The notes: a model not told the origin generated them from the sequence alone. 32,416 nucleotides of DNA from Nitrososphaeraceae archaeon (GCA_009377575.1 WHTU01000040.1:1-32416), one strand, 5' to 3'. Shown: positions 1 through 7,850, numbered from the stretch's first letter. Program-made: numbers and translations.

Positions 1-335
1 AACTTATTTTTGACTTCATTGACGATAGTATCAAAAATCTCTTGTTTGAAATAAGTCCCCCCAATATGGAGATCTGATAACTGAACGAGTAGCATATTTC
101 TTTCCTCTTTCTTGTGCCTGATAATTAATATACAATGAATAATATAAGGGATCAAGACGTCGCGGATTACTCGAACTAGGATAAAGAAAGAATTTTGTTG
201 CTCTCCTAGACGTATAATAAACTTCTAATCGACATTTGATATACAATATCACAAGCGATATCATTCGTGAAAAAGTGATACATGCTAACTAGTAACGCCA
301 TTATCATTAATATATTCCAGGGGGCTGTCGATTAG
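1..335. other. Left edge, no gene supported
   Basis: No coding region is convincing here. The only longish open frame (minus strand, 31-264) has no recognisable domain, a biased Tyr/Arg/Ser composition and no clear start signal, so it is left out. The window may cut a neighbouring gene or the mobile element itself at this edge. Confidence 0.4.
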
Positions 336-842
336 TCACCTTGTATCCACCGGAAGTCTTCCCTCATTGCCCTCTCTGCACCATTTCTTTAACTCTACTA
401 TCCATCGATCAGAAACATCTTTGGGTTCTTTCGGTTCTATTGGAATCAGGTTACGTAAGTTTTCAATGCGCTGCAATACTACAAATATCCTTATCTTATG
501 AAGCTCAACGTCTGTCCTGTTCTTAATTTCCCCTGTTATAACATACGCCCTGAACCCTTCAATCTCATATATTAGATCACCAACAAGGTTCGCCCATTCG
601 TATGCTCTGATTTTAAGTTCTTCGTTCTTCGGAGGGGAAGCTATATACCTTTCATAGTAGTCATCTAAGACCTTTCTACCATCCCATATTCTATTCATCA
701 GTTCTCTGGCAACCTTAAGTTCCTCAGATCTACGTGTTCGGGAGGTATGCCAAATATTGAAAGATAACGCGATCGCCGTGGCGCATGCGGTGATCGTGGA
801 GATAATAAGAGCCACTATTGCAATAGAATCAGAGGTTGACAA
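336..842 (-). CDS. Hypothetical protein with one N-terminal membrane anchor
   Basis: The 168-residue product begins with an ATG. A hydrophobic segment at about residues 7-29 is followed by a basic stretch (HTSRTRRSE), which suggests an N-terminal membrane anchor with the rest in the cytoplasm. The remainder is charged and probably helical, with several Trp residues (IWDGRKVLDDYYERY, YEWANLVGDLIYEIEGF). This layout resembles small DUF4760-type proteins of unknown function, but I cannot assign the family with certainty. No operon partner is visible: the next minus-strand gene upstream starts several kb away and the nearest gene, at 1041-1301, is separate. It could be host flank or the outer edge of the mobile element. 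Confidence 0.65.
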   Translation of the reverse strand: MSTSDSIAIVALIISTITACATAIALSFNIWHTSRTRRSEELKVARELMNRIWDGRKVLDDYYERYIASPPKNEELKIRAYEWANLVGDLIYEIEGFRAYVITGEIKNRTDVELHKIRIFVVLQRIENLRNLIPIEPKEPKDVSDRWIVELKKWCREGNEGRLPVDTR

Positions 843-1040
843 GACTTAGAGACATCATATGCATACCACTTGGATTAAAAGCTAAAATACTTTAAGTTCG
901 TCCTATAAGATATCCCTAGACATATCAGTCATAACTCGCCTATTTTGACCATTCAACGACACACATCTCTGAAATTTTCAGAACGGCAAGAATAAAAATA
1001 AGAGGGATGGAGTCAGTTTCAGTATTTCAGCGAATGCTAC

Positions 1041-1301
1041 TTACTTCACCGTAGCACCGATCTCTGGGAATACTTGATCTGCTGCTAACGCTACAGAGTT
1101 CTCATCACCTTGGATCTGTGAATCAACGTTCTGACAACCGACGTTCAATGGTAGTTCACCATTTCCACAAGCATTTGCTTGTGAGATCGCTTGGTTCTTT
1201 TCCTTGTATTTGGTTGCATAAGCACTGTCAGCCGTTATTGCTGCTGTTCCGACTAATGTTGCTGCTAGTACCGCTACTATTGCGATATATTTGAAGTTCA
1301 T
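1041..1301 (-). CDS. Small secreted protein, paralogue of the one at 30605-30853
   Basis: The 86-residue product starts with a signal peptide (MNFKYIAIVAVLAATLVGTA) with a likely cleavage after an Ala-rich stretch near ADSAYA. The mature part is short, with two Cys residues and the segment SQANACGNGELPLNV, then SQIQGDENSV. The same segments recur almost unchanged in the gene at 30605-30853, so the two belong to one family. The two Cys could form a disulfide outside the cell. The function is unknown. From memory, short secreted proteins of this pattern occur in several copies in Nitrososphaera-type genomes, so I read it as a host gene beyond the left end of the mobile element. Confidence 0.75.
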   Translation of the reverse strand: MNFKYIAIVAVLAATLVGTAAITADSAYATKYKEKNQAISQANACGNGELPLNVGCQNVDSQIQGDENSVALAADQVFPEIGATVK

Positions 1302-1746
1302 GTTTCTGTCAGTTTGTGAGCGTGTTATGCTTATGTGAGTTAAGCAAGTTCAGGCGATTACTTAAATCTGATATTTATTCTATTAGAACAGAGTAAAGAA
1401 GACAACAGTTATCGTACATTTTGTATTCTAAAATTAGAATATATTTTTGTGATACTAAACTCTGTAGTCCGTCATAAATAAAATAGACGTGCTTTAGGAC
1501 TTACAGACTCAAGAAAATACGAACTAACAAAGTCATTCATGCATGTGTATGTGTGACGGGGCTTTCTTCGGATATTCATTCTCCCCATCACATACACTGC
1601 TTAAAAAAGACTGTAGTTTGAATACTACTAAATATCTGGGTGCTTGTGTATCTATCTTTGTTAGTGCTATCGTGTTAGATAGCCTTTCAGAAGCTATAGC
1701 TTTTACTATTTATTGCTACTTATTCTTGTAAGAACGAAGGGCGGAC
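1302..1746. other. Intergenic stretch, possible left end of the element
   Basis: No convincing gene is seen. A plus-strand open frame at 1543-1731 begins inside a hairpin and has no recognisable domain. The stretch lies between a host-type secreted protein gene and the first packaging-region gene, so the left junction of the mobile element may be here. Confidence 0.35.
1545..1597. repeat. Inverted repeat / hairpin
   Basis: GTGTATGTG (1545-1553) pairs with CACATACAC (1589-1597). After a small asymmetric bulge, GGGG (1558-1561) pairs with CCCC (1583-1586), leaving a loop of about 21 nt. No gene covers it. It could be a terminator, a structured RNA or an integration-related site. Confidence 0.5.
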
Positions 1747-2199
1747 TTATTCACCCTCTTCGCCTATAGTTCCGTTATTCGCTAGTTGCAATAGCGGTCC
1801 AAATGTGGCTCCATTATCATCACTTACTCTCATAACCGGTGTATCATCTGTCTGATTTGTTTCCCACCAAGTAACTACCACACTATCTGCGTCTGAGTCA
1901 ATCTCCGCTCTTGTGGAATTTGCATCAGTACTATTGCTTAGATTGGTTTTATCTCCAAATGAAGTACCACTATCCGTAGACGCCCTAAAGATTACATCTT
2001 CATTGTTATTTGCTGTGTCATTGGTCCACCATGCAACATACACGTTATCACCAGAGATAGCCGGTGGGGCTTTCCTAAAGCCCGCTTCGTTAGCAGTTTT
2101 TGTTGCCACTACTGCTTGGTTTACTGATTGCATAAGCAAGAGCACTGTTATTGCCAATACGGCAATGGCATATACGATTAACTTATTCCCTTGTTTCAT
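1747..2199 (-). CDS. Secreted BNR/sialidase-like repeat protein
   Basis: The 150-residue product has an N-terminal hydrophobic signal or anchor (MKQGNKLIVYAIAVLAITVL). Two repeats of the BNR/Asp-box type follow: VYVAWWTNDT...VIFRASTDSGTSFGD and VVVTWWETNQT...VMRVSDDNGATFGP. The core pattern SxDxGxTF is the classic Asp-box of beta-propeller proteins. A complete propeller needs more blades, so this is either a short surface protein or a fragment of a larger one. I chose the ATG at 2199 because a TATA-like CTTTTATA lies about 27 bases upstream, as expected for a leaderless archaeal mRNA; earlier ATGs (2220, 2298) overlap that box or the neighbouring terminase gene. It sits directly downstream of that terminase, and a surface role is inferred. 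Confidence 0.65.
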   Translation of the reverse strand: MKQGNKLIVYAIAVLAITVLLLMQSVNQAVVATKTANEAGFRKAPPAISGDNVYVAWWTNDTANNNEDVIFRASTDSGTSFGDKTNLSNSTDANSTRAEIDSDADSVVVTWWETNQTDDTPVMRVSDDNGATFGPLLQLANNGTIGEEGE

Positions 2200-2222
2200 A
2201 AACGACTTGAAGCAAGTCATTG

Positions 2223-2230
2223 TATAAAAG
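2223..2230 (-). promoter_or_regulatory. TATA-like box for the BNR-repeat gene
   Basis: CTTTTATA on the minus strand is centred about 27 bases before the ATG at 2199, the spacing of an archaeal TATA box to the start of a leaderless transcript. Confidence 0.4.
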
Positions 2231-2248
2231 GTAGTTGAACTGGGAAGA

Positions 2249-3733
2249 TCAATGCCAGAACTGCAGTGACATCCTAAACGCATCAAACAAATCGTCATGA
2301 CTAGTTGCTTCCTTGTCTAGCATACCTTCACCATTCTCTACGGCAGTGCGAAGTGCAGTGATTAACTTGCTATGTCTAGGATTAATGGCAACATATCCAT
2401 TTCTGTATTCCATCATTTCTTTGCAATGTGCTAACATCTCTTTATGATACTTTGCGAAGGGGACTGGAATGACAAACATATTCTGCTGTAAGAACTCTAG
2501 GTCATAGACGGAAGAGTATTGCTTCTTGAGATATGATACCAACTGCTCATAGTTGGTATCTTCTTCCAATCTCTCTTTCAATGCCCTGATAAAAGAAGGA
2601 TTTGCACCATCAACGAATATTCTGCTTCTACCTTCAAATGTAATGTTGTATTCGTCAAGCAGTCTGATAGTCGTTGATATCATTTGATTGAAGTCAGGTC
2701 TTGGATATTCCTCTGCGTGAAGTACGTTAATCATCCCATCAACAAGTTCTGTTATACATACACCGAAAGCTGAAGAACCAAATCCAGGGTCTAGTCCTAC
2801 GGACTTCTGAGTGTATGAATTTAAAATTTCTTTAAAATGCCTCCCTTTAAGGATAGCGGCCTCTATGTCCTTTGTGTGGAAGACGTTTCCTATAAGTCCT
2901 AAATACTTTAGATTGTATTCCCGTTCGAATGAAGGACTTCTCCTAGCCTGCACTATCTCTGCTTCAGTGTAGATTTTGCCAAGTCCATAGGTGTAATCTA
3001 GGAATAGGCGCTTATACAAGCAGGTAGATTCAGGTTCTTTTTCTATTCGCTCAAATAGACCTTCCGGAGCATTCGGCGTAGACACCATAACAATCCATGG
3101 ATCTGATTTAGCAATGTATCTCTCAGATACGTCTCTCGCATTCTGTTGTTCTCCTATTCTAAAGAAATCTGCTTCATCCATGAAGATAAAGGATACGTCC
3201 TTCAGCCCTCTCATAGAATCTAGGTGATTAGAAGGATATGCTTCTATGTGACAGCCATTCAGTTCGATGACTGTCTCCTTAGTATCGAACCGCGAAAGAT
3301 TTCTTTCCATGAATAGGCCCTTCATTCTATCGATAAGGCCTATCGCTAGATCTTCCCTGGGTCCTGTGATAATACACATTTGCGATCCTCTGAATTCGTC
3401 TGAGCGAAGACATAACCAAGCCATATACCGCAGCATGAACTCAGTAATACCCAATCCAGTTGCTTTCTTAATCCAGACATGTTTGTTATTCTGCAGTTCA
3501 TTGTATAGCAGTTGTTCATAATCAAATAATGGGAATGATTGACCATTCTTCTGAGGTAGACCTATGGCATGATTGAATGTCCTAACCTGTGTAAAATCTT
3601 TTACAGAGGTATTCCAATCAGAATAAAATGGTAAACCTTTCAGTAGTTCTAACTGCTGCGTGTTAACGTTTGTAATACTATCTAGCTTTTGTTTGTAGAA
3701 ATCTACTGATTTACGTAGACTCTGAAGTACCAT
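2249..3733 (-). CDS. Terminase large subunit, copy 1
   Basis: This is a 494-residue DNA-packaging motor of the phage TerL type. The ATPase half shows KATGLGIT at residues 90-97, a Walker A of the lambda gpA kind with the lysine at its first position. Walker B is SFIFMDEAD (D186, E187) and the coupling-type motif is VSTPN (217-221). The RNase H-like nuclease half shows VGLDPGFG (D315), IFVDGANP (D375) and SHDDLFDAF (D480, D481, D484). All expected catalytic acids are present. It overlaps the preceding small-subunit reading frame by 23 bases, exactly as in copy 2 at 5933-7414. The two proteins are very similar along their whole length, roughly three quarters identical by eye, so this is a duplication with both copies intact. 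TerL binds procapsid portals and cuts concatemeric DNA; no portal gene was recognised here. Confidence 0.92.
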   Translation of the reverse strand: MVLQSLRKSVDFYKQKLDSITNVNTQQLELLKGLPFYSDWNTSVKDFTQVRTFNHAIGLPQKNGQSFPLFDYEQLLYNELQNNKHVWIKKATGLGITEFMLRYMAWLCLRSDEFRGSQMCIITGPREDLAIGLIDRMKGLFMERNLSRFDTKETVIELNGCHIEAYPSNHLDSMRGLKDVSFIFMDEADFFRIGEQQNARDVSERYIAKSDPWIVMVSTPNAPEGLFERIEKEPESTCLYKRLFLDYTYGLGKIYTEAEIVQARRSPSFEREYNLKYLGLIGNVFHTKDIEAAILKGRHFKEILNSYTQKSVGLDPGFGSSAFGVCITELVDGMINVLHAEEYPRPDFNQMISTTIRLLDEYNITFEGRSRIFVDGANPSFIRALKERLEEDTNYEQLVSYLKKQYSSVYDLEFLQQNMFVIPVPFAKYHKEMLAHCKEMMEYRNGYVAINPRHSKLITALRTAVENGEGMLDKEATSHDDLFDAFRMSLQFWH

Positions 3734-4100
3734 CTATCACTACTTCCTTGTTTTGCTGTCCATAGCCCCTATATCTTTCAACAAGATCTATTGCTTCTTC
3801 CACTAGATTAGCACTACTAACAAGTTCTATCTTCATGTTTAACGCTTGCATCTTGATATTAGATGCCTGCATTATCTCCTTGTTATCAGTTGATTTGCTG
3901 ATGATTTGTGACATCTGTCTGATAATACCCTCTAATCCCGCTAATGTCTTCTTGTATTCAAAAGGAACTTGGTCGGTAATGTATTCATGAATGTGTTGTT
4001 TTGCTTGTTGTTTTAGTAGTGTTAAGTCTCTGTGAATCGTAGGTTCTGCTGTTGTCGAGCCAGCTAAAAGCTGGTAATCGGTGCATTCGATGCATAGATT
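3711..4100 (-). pseudogene. 5'-truncated terminase small subunit, copy 1
   Basis: An open frame runs from the stop at 3711 up to an in-frame TAG at 4101-4103 with no ATG, GTG or TTG before the ATG at 3914. That ATG alone would give a 67-residue fragment. The longer frame continues the similarity to copy 2 (7392-7850): LAGSTTAEPTIHRDLTLLKQ matches the end of the HTH, HIHEYITDQVPFEYKKTLAGL matches HYIDEYLPAEYENCLDGL, and the C-terminal SSANLVEEAIDLVERY matches SSATIVDRAIKFVDRH. So the reading frame is preserved but the first part, including about half of the helix-turn-helix, is gone. The break lies just downstream of the cupin gene (4154-4495), which suggests insertion or recombination there. 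A short product lacking DNA binding remains possible. Confidence 0.65.
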
Positions 4101-4153
4101 CTACCTTCCTTCAGGAGCGGAAAGCGTCATTATCGGTAATTGTTATCGACAAC

Positions 4154-4495
4154 TCACTTACTCGCAAAGTCAATTCCAACTACAGGTTCGTTCCCAATGA
4201 CCCAAGCATTGTGCCCGGATGGAATTACCGCAGCGTCTCCAGCCCCAAACTCCTCTTCAGCACCATCATCCATTACTACTTTGATTCTACCAGAAACAAA
4301 GTATAGATTATGCGGCACTTGACAACTGTCTGTTTTTACAATAGGTTTCTCGCATTTTTCCCAGCTCCACCCTGGTTCGAAAGTGGCCCGACCGATTGTA
4401 ACATCACCAAATTTTGCAAGTTCGACCTTGCCTTTCTCAAATGTTAATGTTTCATCAGGTGTTGTGTTTAAACTCTTTTTTTGCATTTTTGTCAT
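4154..4495 (-). CDS. Small cupin-domain protein
   Basis: The 113-residue single-domain cupin shows the second cupin motif clearly, GDAAVIPSGHNAWVIGNEP (near residues 84-102). The first motif is degenerate, PHNLYFVSGRIKVV, keeping one His and the Gly. With metal ligands incomplete, binding of a metal or small molecule is uncertain. Proteins of this size (cupin_2 type) act as small isomerases, dioxygenase relatives or sugar/ligand binders, and I cannot say which. It lies on the minus strand between the secreted gene 4972-5706 and the truncated small-subunit frame, with only about 50 bases to the latter. No counterpart exists at the same place in the second packaging unit, so it looks like a cargo gene acquired after the duplication. 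Confidence 0.82.
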   Translation of the reverse strand: MTKMQKKSLNTTPDETLTFEKGKVELAKFGDVTIGRATFEPGWSWEKCEKPIVKTDSCQVPHNLYFVSGRIKVVMDDGAEEEFGAGDAAVIPSGHNAWVIGNEPVVGIDFASK

Positions 4496-4971
4496 TAGAG
4501 CTCTTTACACGATATTCTTATAAACAGTTATCATCAGTCAATCAGTCCATAAAATATTTTAGCGAACTACGGAAACAGATACACGAAGTCCAGTCAAATT
4601 AGGTAGTTATTGAGATCTATTAGTGCCAGAAATGTAAAGACATCGTCATTTTCTTAGCGGTGAATTATGAAACAATCTTAAATAACCATGATAGAGGAAT
4701 CTTATACAAGATATGTCTGCGTAATAGTACTTTTACCTTGAGATGGATTTGCATTTATTGTAACAGGATAATGGATTGTACAAACTTCACAGAGTTCATA
4801 AAGCAAAGCGACAACGACAAGAATAGCGATCAGGAAGCCAAGGTAGAATATCACGCTTGGCGCCTAATGTCACAAGATTAGTGCTAGTAGTAGAAGACTA
4901 GACTAGTTTTTAGACCCACCTACCTACCTACCTTGGTCTAACATTATAACAAAAAAGTGATAATGAGTCAG
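4496..4971. other. Intergenic stretch with hairpin and tetranucleotide repeat
   Basis: No gene is firmly supported. A plus-strand frame at 4660-4881 (GTG start, 73 residues, containing CIYCNRIMDC) is possible but has no homologue I recognise. The right part holds the 3' end signals of the secreted gene at 4972-5706. Confidence 0.4.
4910..4956 (-). terminator. Hairpin with (CCTA)n/G-run loop and T-tract after the secreted gene
   Basis: Read on the minus strand after the stop at 4972, a TTTTTT tract (4951-4956) is followed by an inverted repeat, TTAGACC (4935-4941 on this strand) and GGTCTAA (4910-4916). Its 18-nt loop is made of GGTA repeats. T-tracts are the usual archaeal termination signal. 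The G-runs could form a two-layer G-quadruplex in the RNA. Function is inferred. Confidence 0.45.
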
Positions 4972-5706
4972 TCAGTTATCGCTATTGTTATCTTCATTGC
5001 CATTTTCATCAGAGCCATTTTCTTCGGATCCTTCAGTTTGTTCGGATTCTTGTTCTCCTGGTTGTTCTTCTTCCAGTACACAGAGACCAGACTCTTCGTC
5101 TAAAATTTGACCTTCTGGACAAGGCAACGGTTCCTGTGTAGGCTGTGTTGTTTCGTCCTCTGTTGGGGGTTCTACCGTTCGTGGTGTTGCTCCTGTTCCT
5201 TCATCTGTTGGCTCTTGTTGTAAAACACCGTCTTGTGGCAACACGCCCTGACCTCGTGTTACTGGCGGTGCTACTCCTTCACTTGGTGGTTGCTCTAAGA
5301 CACCGTCTTGCAGAGGGGCAGCCGGATCAGATGACGGAGGGGTTGGTGGTTGCTCTAAAACACCATCTTGCAAAGGGGCAGTTCTCTCTGGTAGTCTACC
5401 CTCAAAAAATTGAAGTTCTTTTTGTGAGCACGTGGTGGGATCACCATTTTGGTCCAAGTTACATGTCTGGCAGTACTCCTCTTGATAACCGCCAAGGTCT
5501 GGGTTGCCTGTCCCTTCAGGTACTAACTCCCTCCAGCAACAGCTTCGAACTGGAGGGGGGCCCGTAAACTTGCAATCTCCCCCAAATTTTGGATCCGAAG
5601 GTACTGCAAAGACATAAAATGCAGAAATTGAACTATAGACTAATGCCACCACTAAGACTGATATAACCACAAAAATCACGGGTTTACTATTACTGTTTCT
5701 ATACAT
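4972..5706 (-). CDS. Secreted Pro/Glu-rich CPEG-motif protein A
   Basis: The 244-residue product has a signal peptide or anchor (VIFVVISVLVVALVYSS, residues about 9-25). An N-terminal Cys-containing region follows (CKFTGPPPVRSCCW, then CQTC). A low-complexity middle repeats LQDGVLEQPP and related GVLPQDGVLQQEP units at least three times. Near the C-terminus is the motif CPEGQILDEESGLCVLEEE, and the very acidic tail is rich in Glu, Asp and Asn. The same architecture is found at 7966-8739, and the CPEG motif again at 10671-11366. The role is unknown; an extracellular or virion-surface protein is inferred from the signal, the Cys pairs and the position inside the packaging region. It is upstream of the cupin and copy-1 terminase genes, and its own upstream DNA matches that of its paralogue. 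Confidence 0.78.
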   Translation of the reverse strand: MYRNSNSKPVIFVVISVLVVALVYSSISAFYVFAVPSDPKFGGDCKFTGPPPVRSCCWRELVPEGTGNPDLGGYQEEYCQTCNLDQNGDPTTCSQKELQFFEGRLPERTAPLQDGVLEQPPTPPSSDPAAPLQDGVLEQPPSEGVAPPVTRGQGVLPQDGVLQQEPTDEGTGATPRTVEPPTEDETTQPTQEPLPCPEGQILDEESGLCVLEEEQPGEQESEQTEGSEENGSDENGNEDNNSDN

Positions 5707-5761
5707 CTCCAGCTCAATATGCGTCTAAGGTATTAAGCTTTCATTAACTTCGATGCTGGGC
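5707..5761 (-). promoter_or_regulatory. Promoter region shared with the paralogue at 8740-8794
   Basis: The 55 bases upstream of this start align without gaps to those upstream of 8739. They share AGCTGG next to the ATG, a TTAATA-type TATA element and an outer CAG-ATC-AAG block. The conservation outside the coding sequence suggests common control of the two secreted genes. Confidence 0.6.
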
Positions 5762-5810
5762 AAAGCCTTCTGCAACAACAACAAGAACAGTCGTCTTTGT
5801 AACACTGCGT

Positions 5811-5924
5811 TTATGAAATCACATTCAATGCCAGACCCAAACCTCCGTATGCTATCATTATGATTAAGATTGAAGCTATTATTGCAATCAGTTCTTCAGG
5901 ATAGATCTCTTTCTTCGGTTTCAC
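5811..5924 (-). CDS. 37-residue single-pass membrane peptide
   Basis: A GTG-initiated frame begins 8 bases after the stop of terminase copy 2 and ends at TAA 5811-5813. The product has a basic N-terminus (VKPKKEIYPEE) and then one long hydrophobic helix (LIAIIASILIIMIAYGGLGL), ending with LNVIS. The basic start followed by a membrane helix suggests an N-in orientation. An in-frame TAA just upstream means GTG is the only usual start. The position directly behind a terminase gene fits a small virion-membrane, holin-like or assembly peptide, but this is inference. The tandem unit at 2249-3733 has no equivalent after its terminase. Confidence 0.5.
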   Translation of the reverse strand: MKPKKEIYPEELIAIIASILIIMIAYGGLGLALNVIS

Positions 5925-5932
5925 TTTTTTGC

Positions 5933-7414
5933 CTAGTTGTTAACCCAGTACTGCAACGACATTCTGAAGGCGTCAAATAAGTCATCATGTGAAGTCGCCT
6001 CCTTATCTAACGTTCCATCCCCCTTCTCTACTGCAGTCCTAAGTGCAGTGATTAACTTGCTATAACGAGGATTAATAGCAACATAACCATTCCTATACTC
6101 AAGCATTTCTTTTGTGTGTGCTAGCATCTTCTTGTGTTCCTTTGAGAAGGGTACTGGAATGATAAACATATTCTGCTGCAGAAATTCTAAATCGTATACA
6201 GAAGGATAGTTATGTTTGTAGAATACTATCTGTTGTTCATAATTGATATCTTCATCTACTCTTTCTTTCAATGAACGAATAAACGAAGGGTTAGCACCAT
6301 CTACAAATATCCTGCTTCTACCTTCAAAGGTAATGTTGTATTCATCAAGCAATCTTACTGTTGTGTTAATCATTTGATTGAAGTCTGGTCTGGGATATTC
6401 TTCTGCATGAAGTACGTTAATCGTACCATCCACAAGTTCAGTTATGCAGACACCGAAAGCAGATGAACCAAAGCCAGCGTCTAGGCCCACAGACTTCTGT
6501 GTGTATGAGTTTGTCCACTCAGTGGACAAGCGTTTACCTTTCTCTATCGCTGCTTCAATGTCTTTAGTGTGGAAGACATTGCCTATAAGTCCTAAATACT
6601 TTAGATTGTATTCTCTTTCAAATGAAGGTGATTGTTTCGCTGCTGCTATCTCCTCAGCAGTATAGATTTTGCCAAGCCCGTAAGTATAATCTAAATAGAG
6701 CCTCTTGTATAAACAAGTGGTCTCAGGCTCCTCTTCAATCTTTGCGAATAGGCCTTCGGGATTATTAGGAGTAGAGACCATAACTATGTAAGGATTACTC
6801 TTTGCAATGTATCTTTCAGATACGTCTCTCGCATTCTGTTGTTCTCCCACTCTAAAGAAATCGGCTTCATCTAGGAATATGAATGACACATCCTTTAGAC
6901 CTCTGGCAGCGTCTAGGTGATTAGATGGATAGGCTTCTATGTGAACGCCATTTAACTCGATAACTGTTTCTTTGGTATCAAATCTCAATTGCTCATGATT
7001 GAGATTTCTGAATAGTCCTTTCATCCTATCAATCAGACCTATTGCCAAGTCTTCTCTTGGGCCTGTGATTATACACATCTGACTCCAGCTTAAAGCGGGG
7101 TTTCTAAAACAAAGCCAGGCCATATACCTAAGCATGAACTCAGTAATACCTAATCCAGTAGCCTTCTTTATCCAGACATGTTTGTGATGCTGCAGCTTGT
7201 CGTACAACATCTGTTCATAGTCGAATAACGAGAATGCGACGCCGTTCTTCTCAGGTAGGCCTATAGCAGTATTGAAAGAAGAGGAAGTTGCGCCGTGCAA
7301 TTTATCCCAGTCATAGAATGGTAACCCTCGAAGTAGTTCAAGCTGCCCTAAGTCTGTACTTCCTAGCTGCGCGTCGTATCTGTCTAGGATTTTACCTAAG
7401 TTCTGTAGTGTCAT
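5933..7414 (-). CDS. Terminase large subunit, copy 2
   Basis: This is a 493-residue packaging ATPase-nuclease, paralogous to 2249-3733 along its full length. The ATPase half has KATGLGIT at residues 84-91 and Walker B SFIFLDEAD (D182, E183), followed by VSTPN. The nuclease half has VGLDAGFGSSAFG, IFVDGANPSFI and SHDDLFDAFRMSL, so all three metal-binding positions are intact. The first nuclease motif differs from copy 1 by Pro to Ala. The N-terminal 50 residues and the segment around residues 105-145 diverge most between copies, while the catalytic parts are nearly identical. It overlaps the small-subunit gene by 23 bases. Together with a complete small subunit this is the fuller of the two packaging units. 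The family is certain; the capsid it serves is unknown. Confidence 0.92.
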   Translation of the reverse strand: MTLQNLGKILDRYDAQLGSTDLGQLELLRGLPFYDWDKLHGATSSSFNTAIGLPEKNGVAFSLFDYEQMLYDKLQHHKHVWIKKATGLGITEFMLRYMAWLCFRNPALSWSQMCIITGPREDLAIGLIDRMKGLFRNLNHEQLRFDTKETVIELNGVHIEAYPSNHLDAARGLKDVSFIFLDEADFFRVGEQQNARDVSERYIAKSNPYIVMVSTPNNPEGLFAKIEEEPETTCLYKRLYLDYTYGLGKIYTAEEIAAAKQSPSFEREYNLKYLGLIGNVFHTKDIEAAIEKGKRLSTEWTNSYTQKSVGLDAGFGSSAFGVCITELVDGTINVLHAEEYPRPDFNQMINTTVRLLDEYNITFEGRSRIFVDGANPSFIRSLKERVDEDINYEQQIVFYKHNYPSVYDLEFLQQNMFIIPVPFSKEHKKMLAHTKEMLEYRNGYVAINPRYSKLITALRTAVEKGDGTLDKEATSHDDLFDAFRMSLQYWVNN

Positions 7415-7850
7415 CTATTCGTACTTCCTCACTTTGGTCTGTCAAACCCTGGCCTCCGGATTTAGATTTATGACGGTCTACGAACTTGATGGCTCTGTCC
7501 ACGATTGTAGCAGATGATAATAGATCTAGTTTCATCGCATAACAGTCCTTAGCCAGAGATAAGGCCTGCATCCGTTCCCTCTTCTCTCCATTGACTGACA
7601 TAGTCCAGGCCTCTGTCAATATATTGTTAAGACCATCTAGACAATTCTCATATTCTGCAGGGAGGTATTCATCGATATAGTGAGCGATATTCTCTTTAGC
7701 CTGCAGCCTTAGCCATTGAAGATCTTCGTTAACAGTTACTAGGGCTATCTTCATTATAGAGGCGATCTGTCGTTGACTATGTCCTTTAACTGATAACTCT
7801 CTAGCCTTATCCCTACGCCATTGTAATCTCTGTTCGCTTTTCGTGCTCAA
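7392..7850 (-). CDS. Terminase small subunit-like HTH protein, copy 2
   Basis: The 152-residue protein is encoded immediately upstream of, and overlapping, the large subunit gene. The N-terminal basic region (RLQWRRDKARELSVKG) leads into a helix-turn-helix, HSQRQIASIMKIALVTVNED, then a helical linker (QAKENIAHYIDEYLPAEYEN) and a second helical part ending in a charged tail. HTH plus helical oligomerisation region, and position before TerL, are typical of small terminase subunits, which recognise the packaging site; the sequence itself does not prove the activity. The start is TTG, with a TATA-like GTATATG about 20 bases before it, so the mRNA is probably leaderless. Related sequences are at 3711-4100 (truncated), 8801-9150 (decayed) and 9259-9729 (plus strand). 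Confidence 0.75.
   Translation of the reverse strand: MSTKSEQRLQWRRDKARELSVKGHSQRQIASIMKIALVTVNEDLQWLRLQAKENIAHYIDEYLPAEYENCLDGLNNILTEAWTMSVNGEKRERMQALSLAKDCYAMKLDLLSSATIVDRAIKFVDRHKSKSGGQGLTDQSEEVRIDDTTELR

Noticed and set aside
31-264. Minus-strand open frame of 77 codons at the left edge
   Set aside because: No domain, no start signal and unlikely composition.
1543-1731. Plus-strand open frame of 62 codons with hydrophobic end
   Set aside because: It begins inside a hairpin and has no recognisable family; treated as intergenic.
4660-4881. Possible 73-residue Cys-containing protein
   Set aside because: Weak GTG start and no family; kept only as a remark in the intergenic entry.
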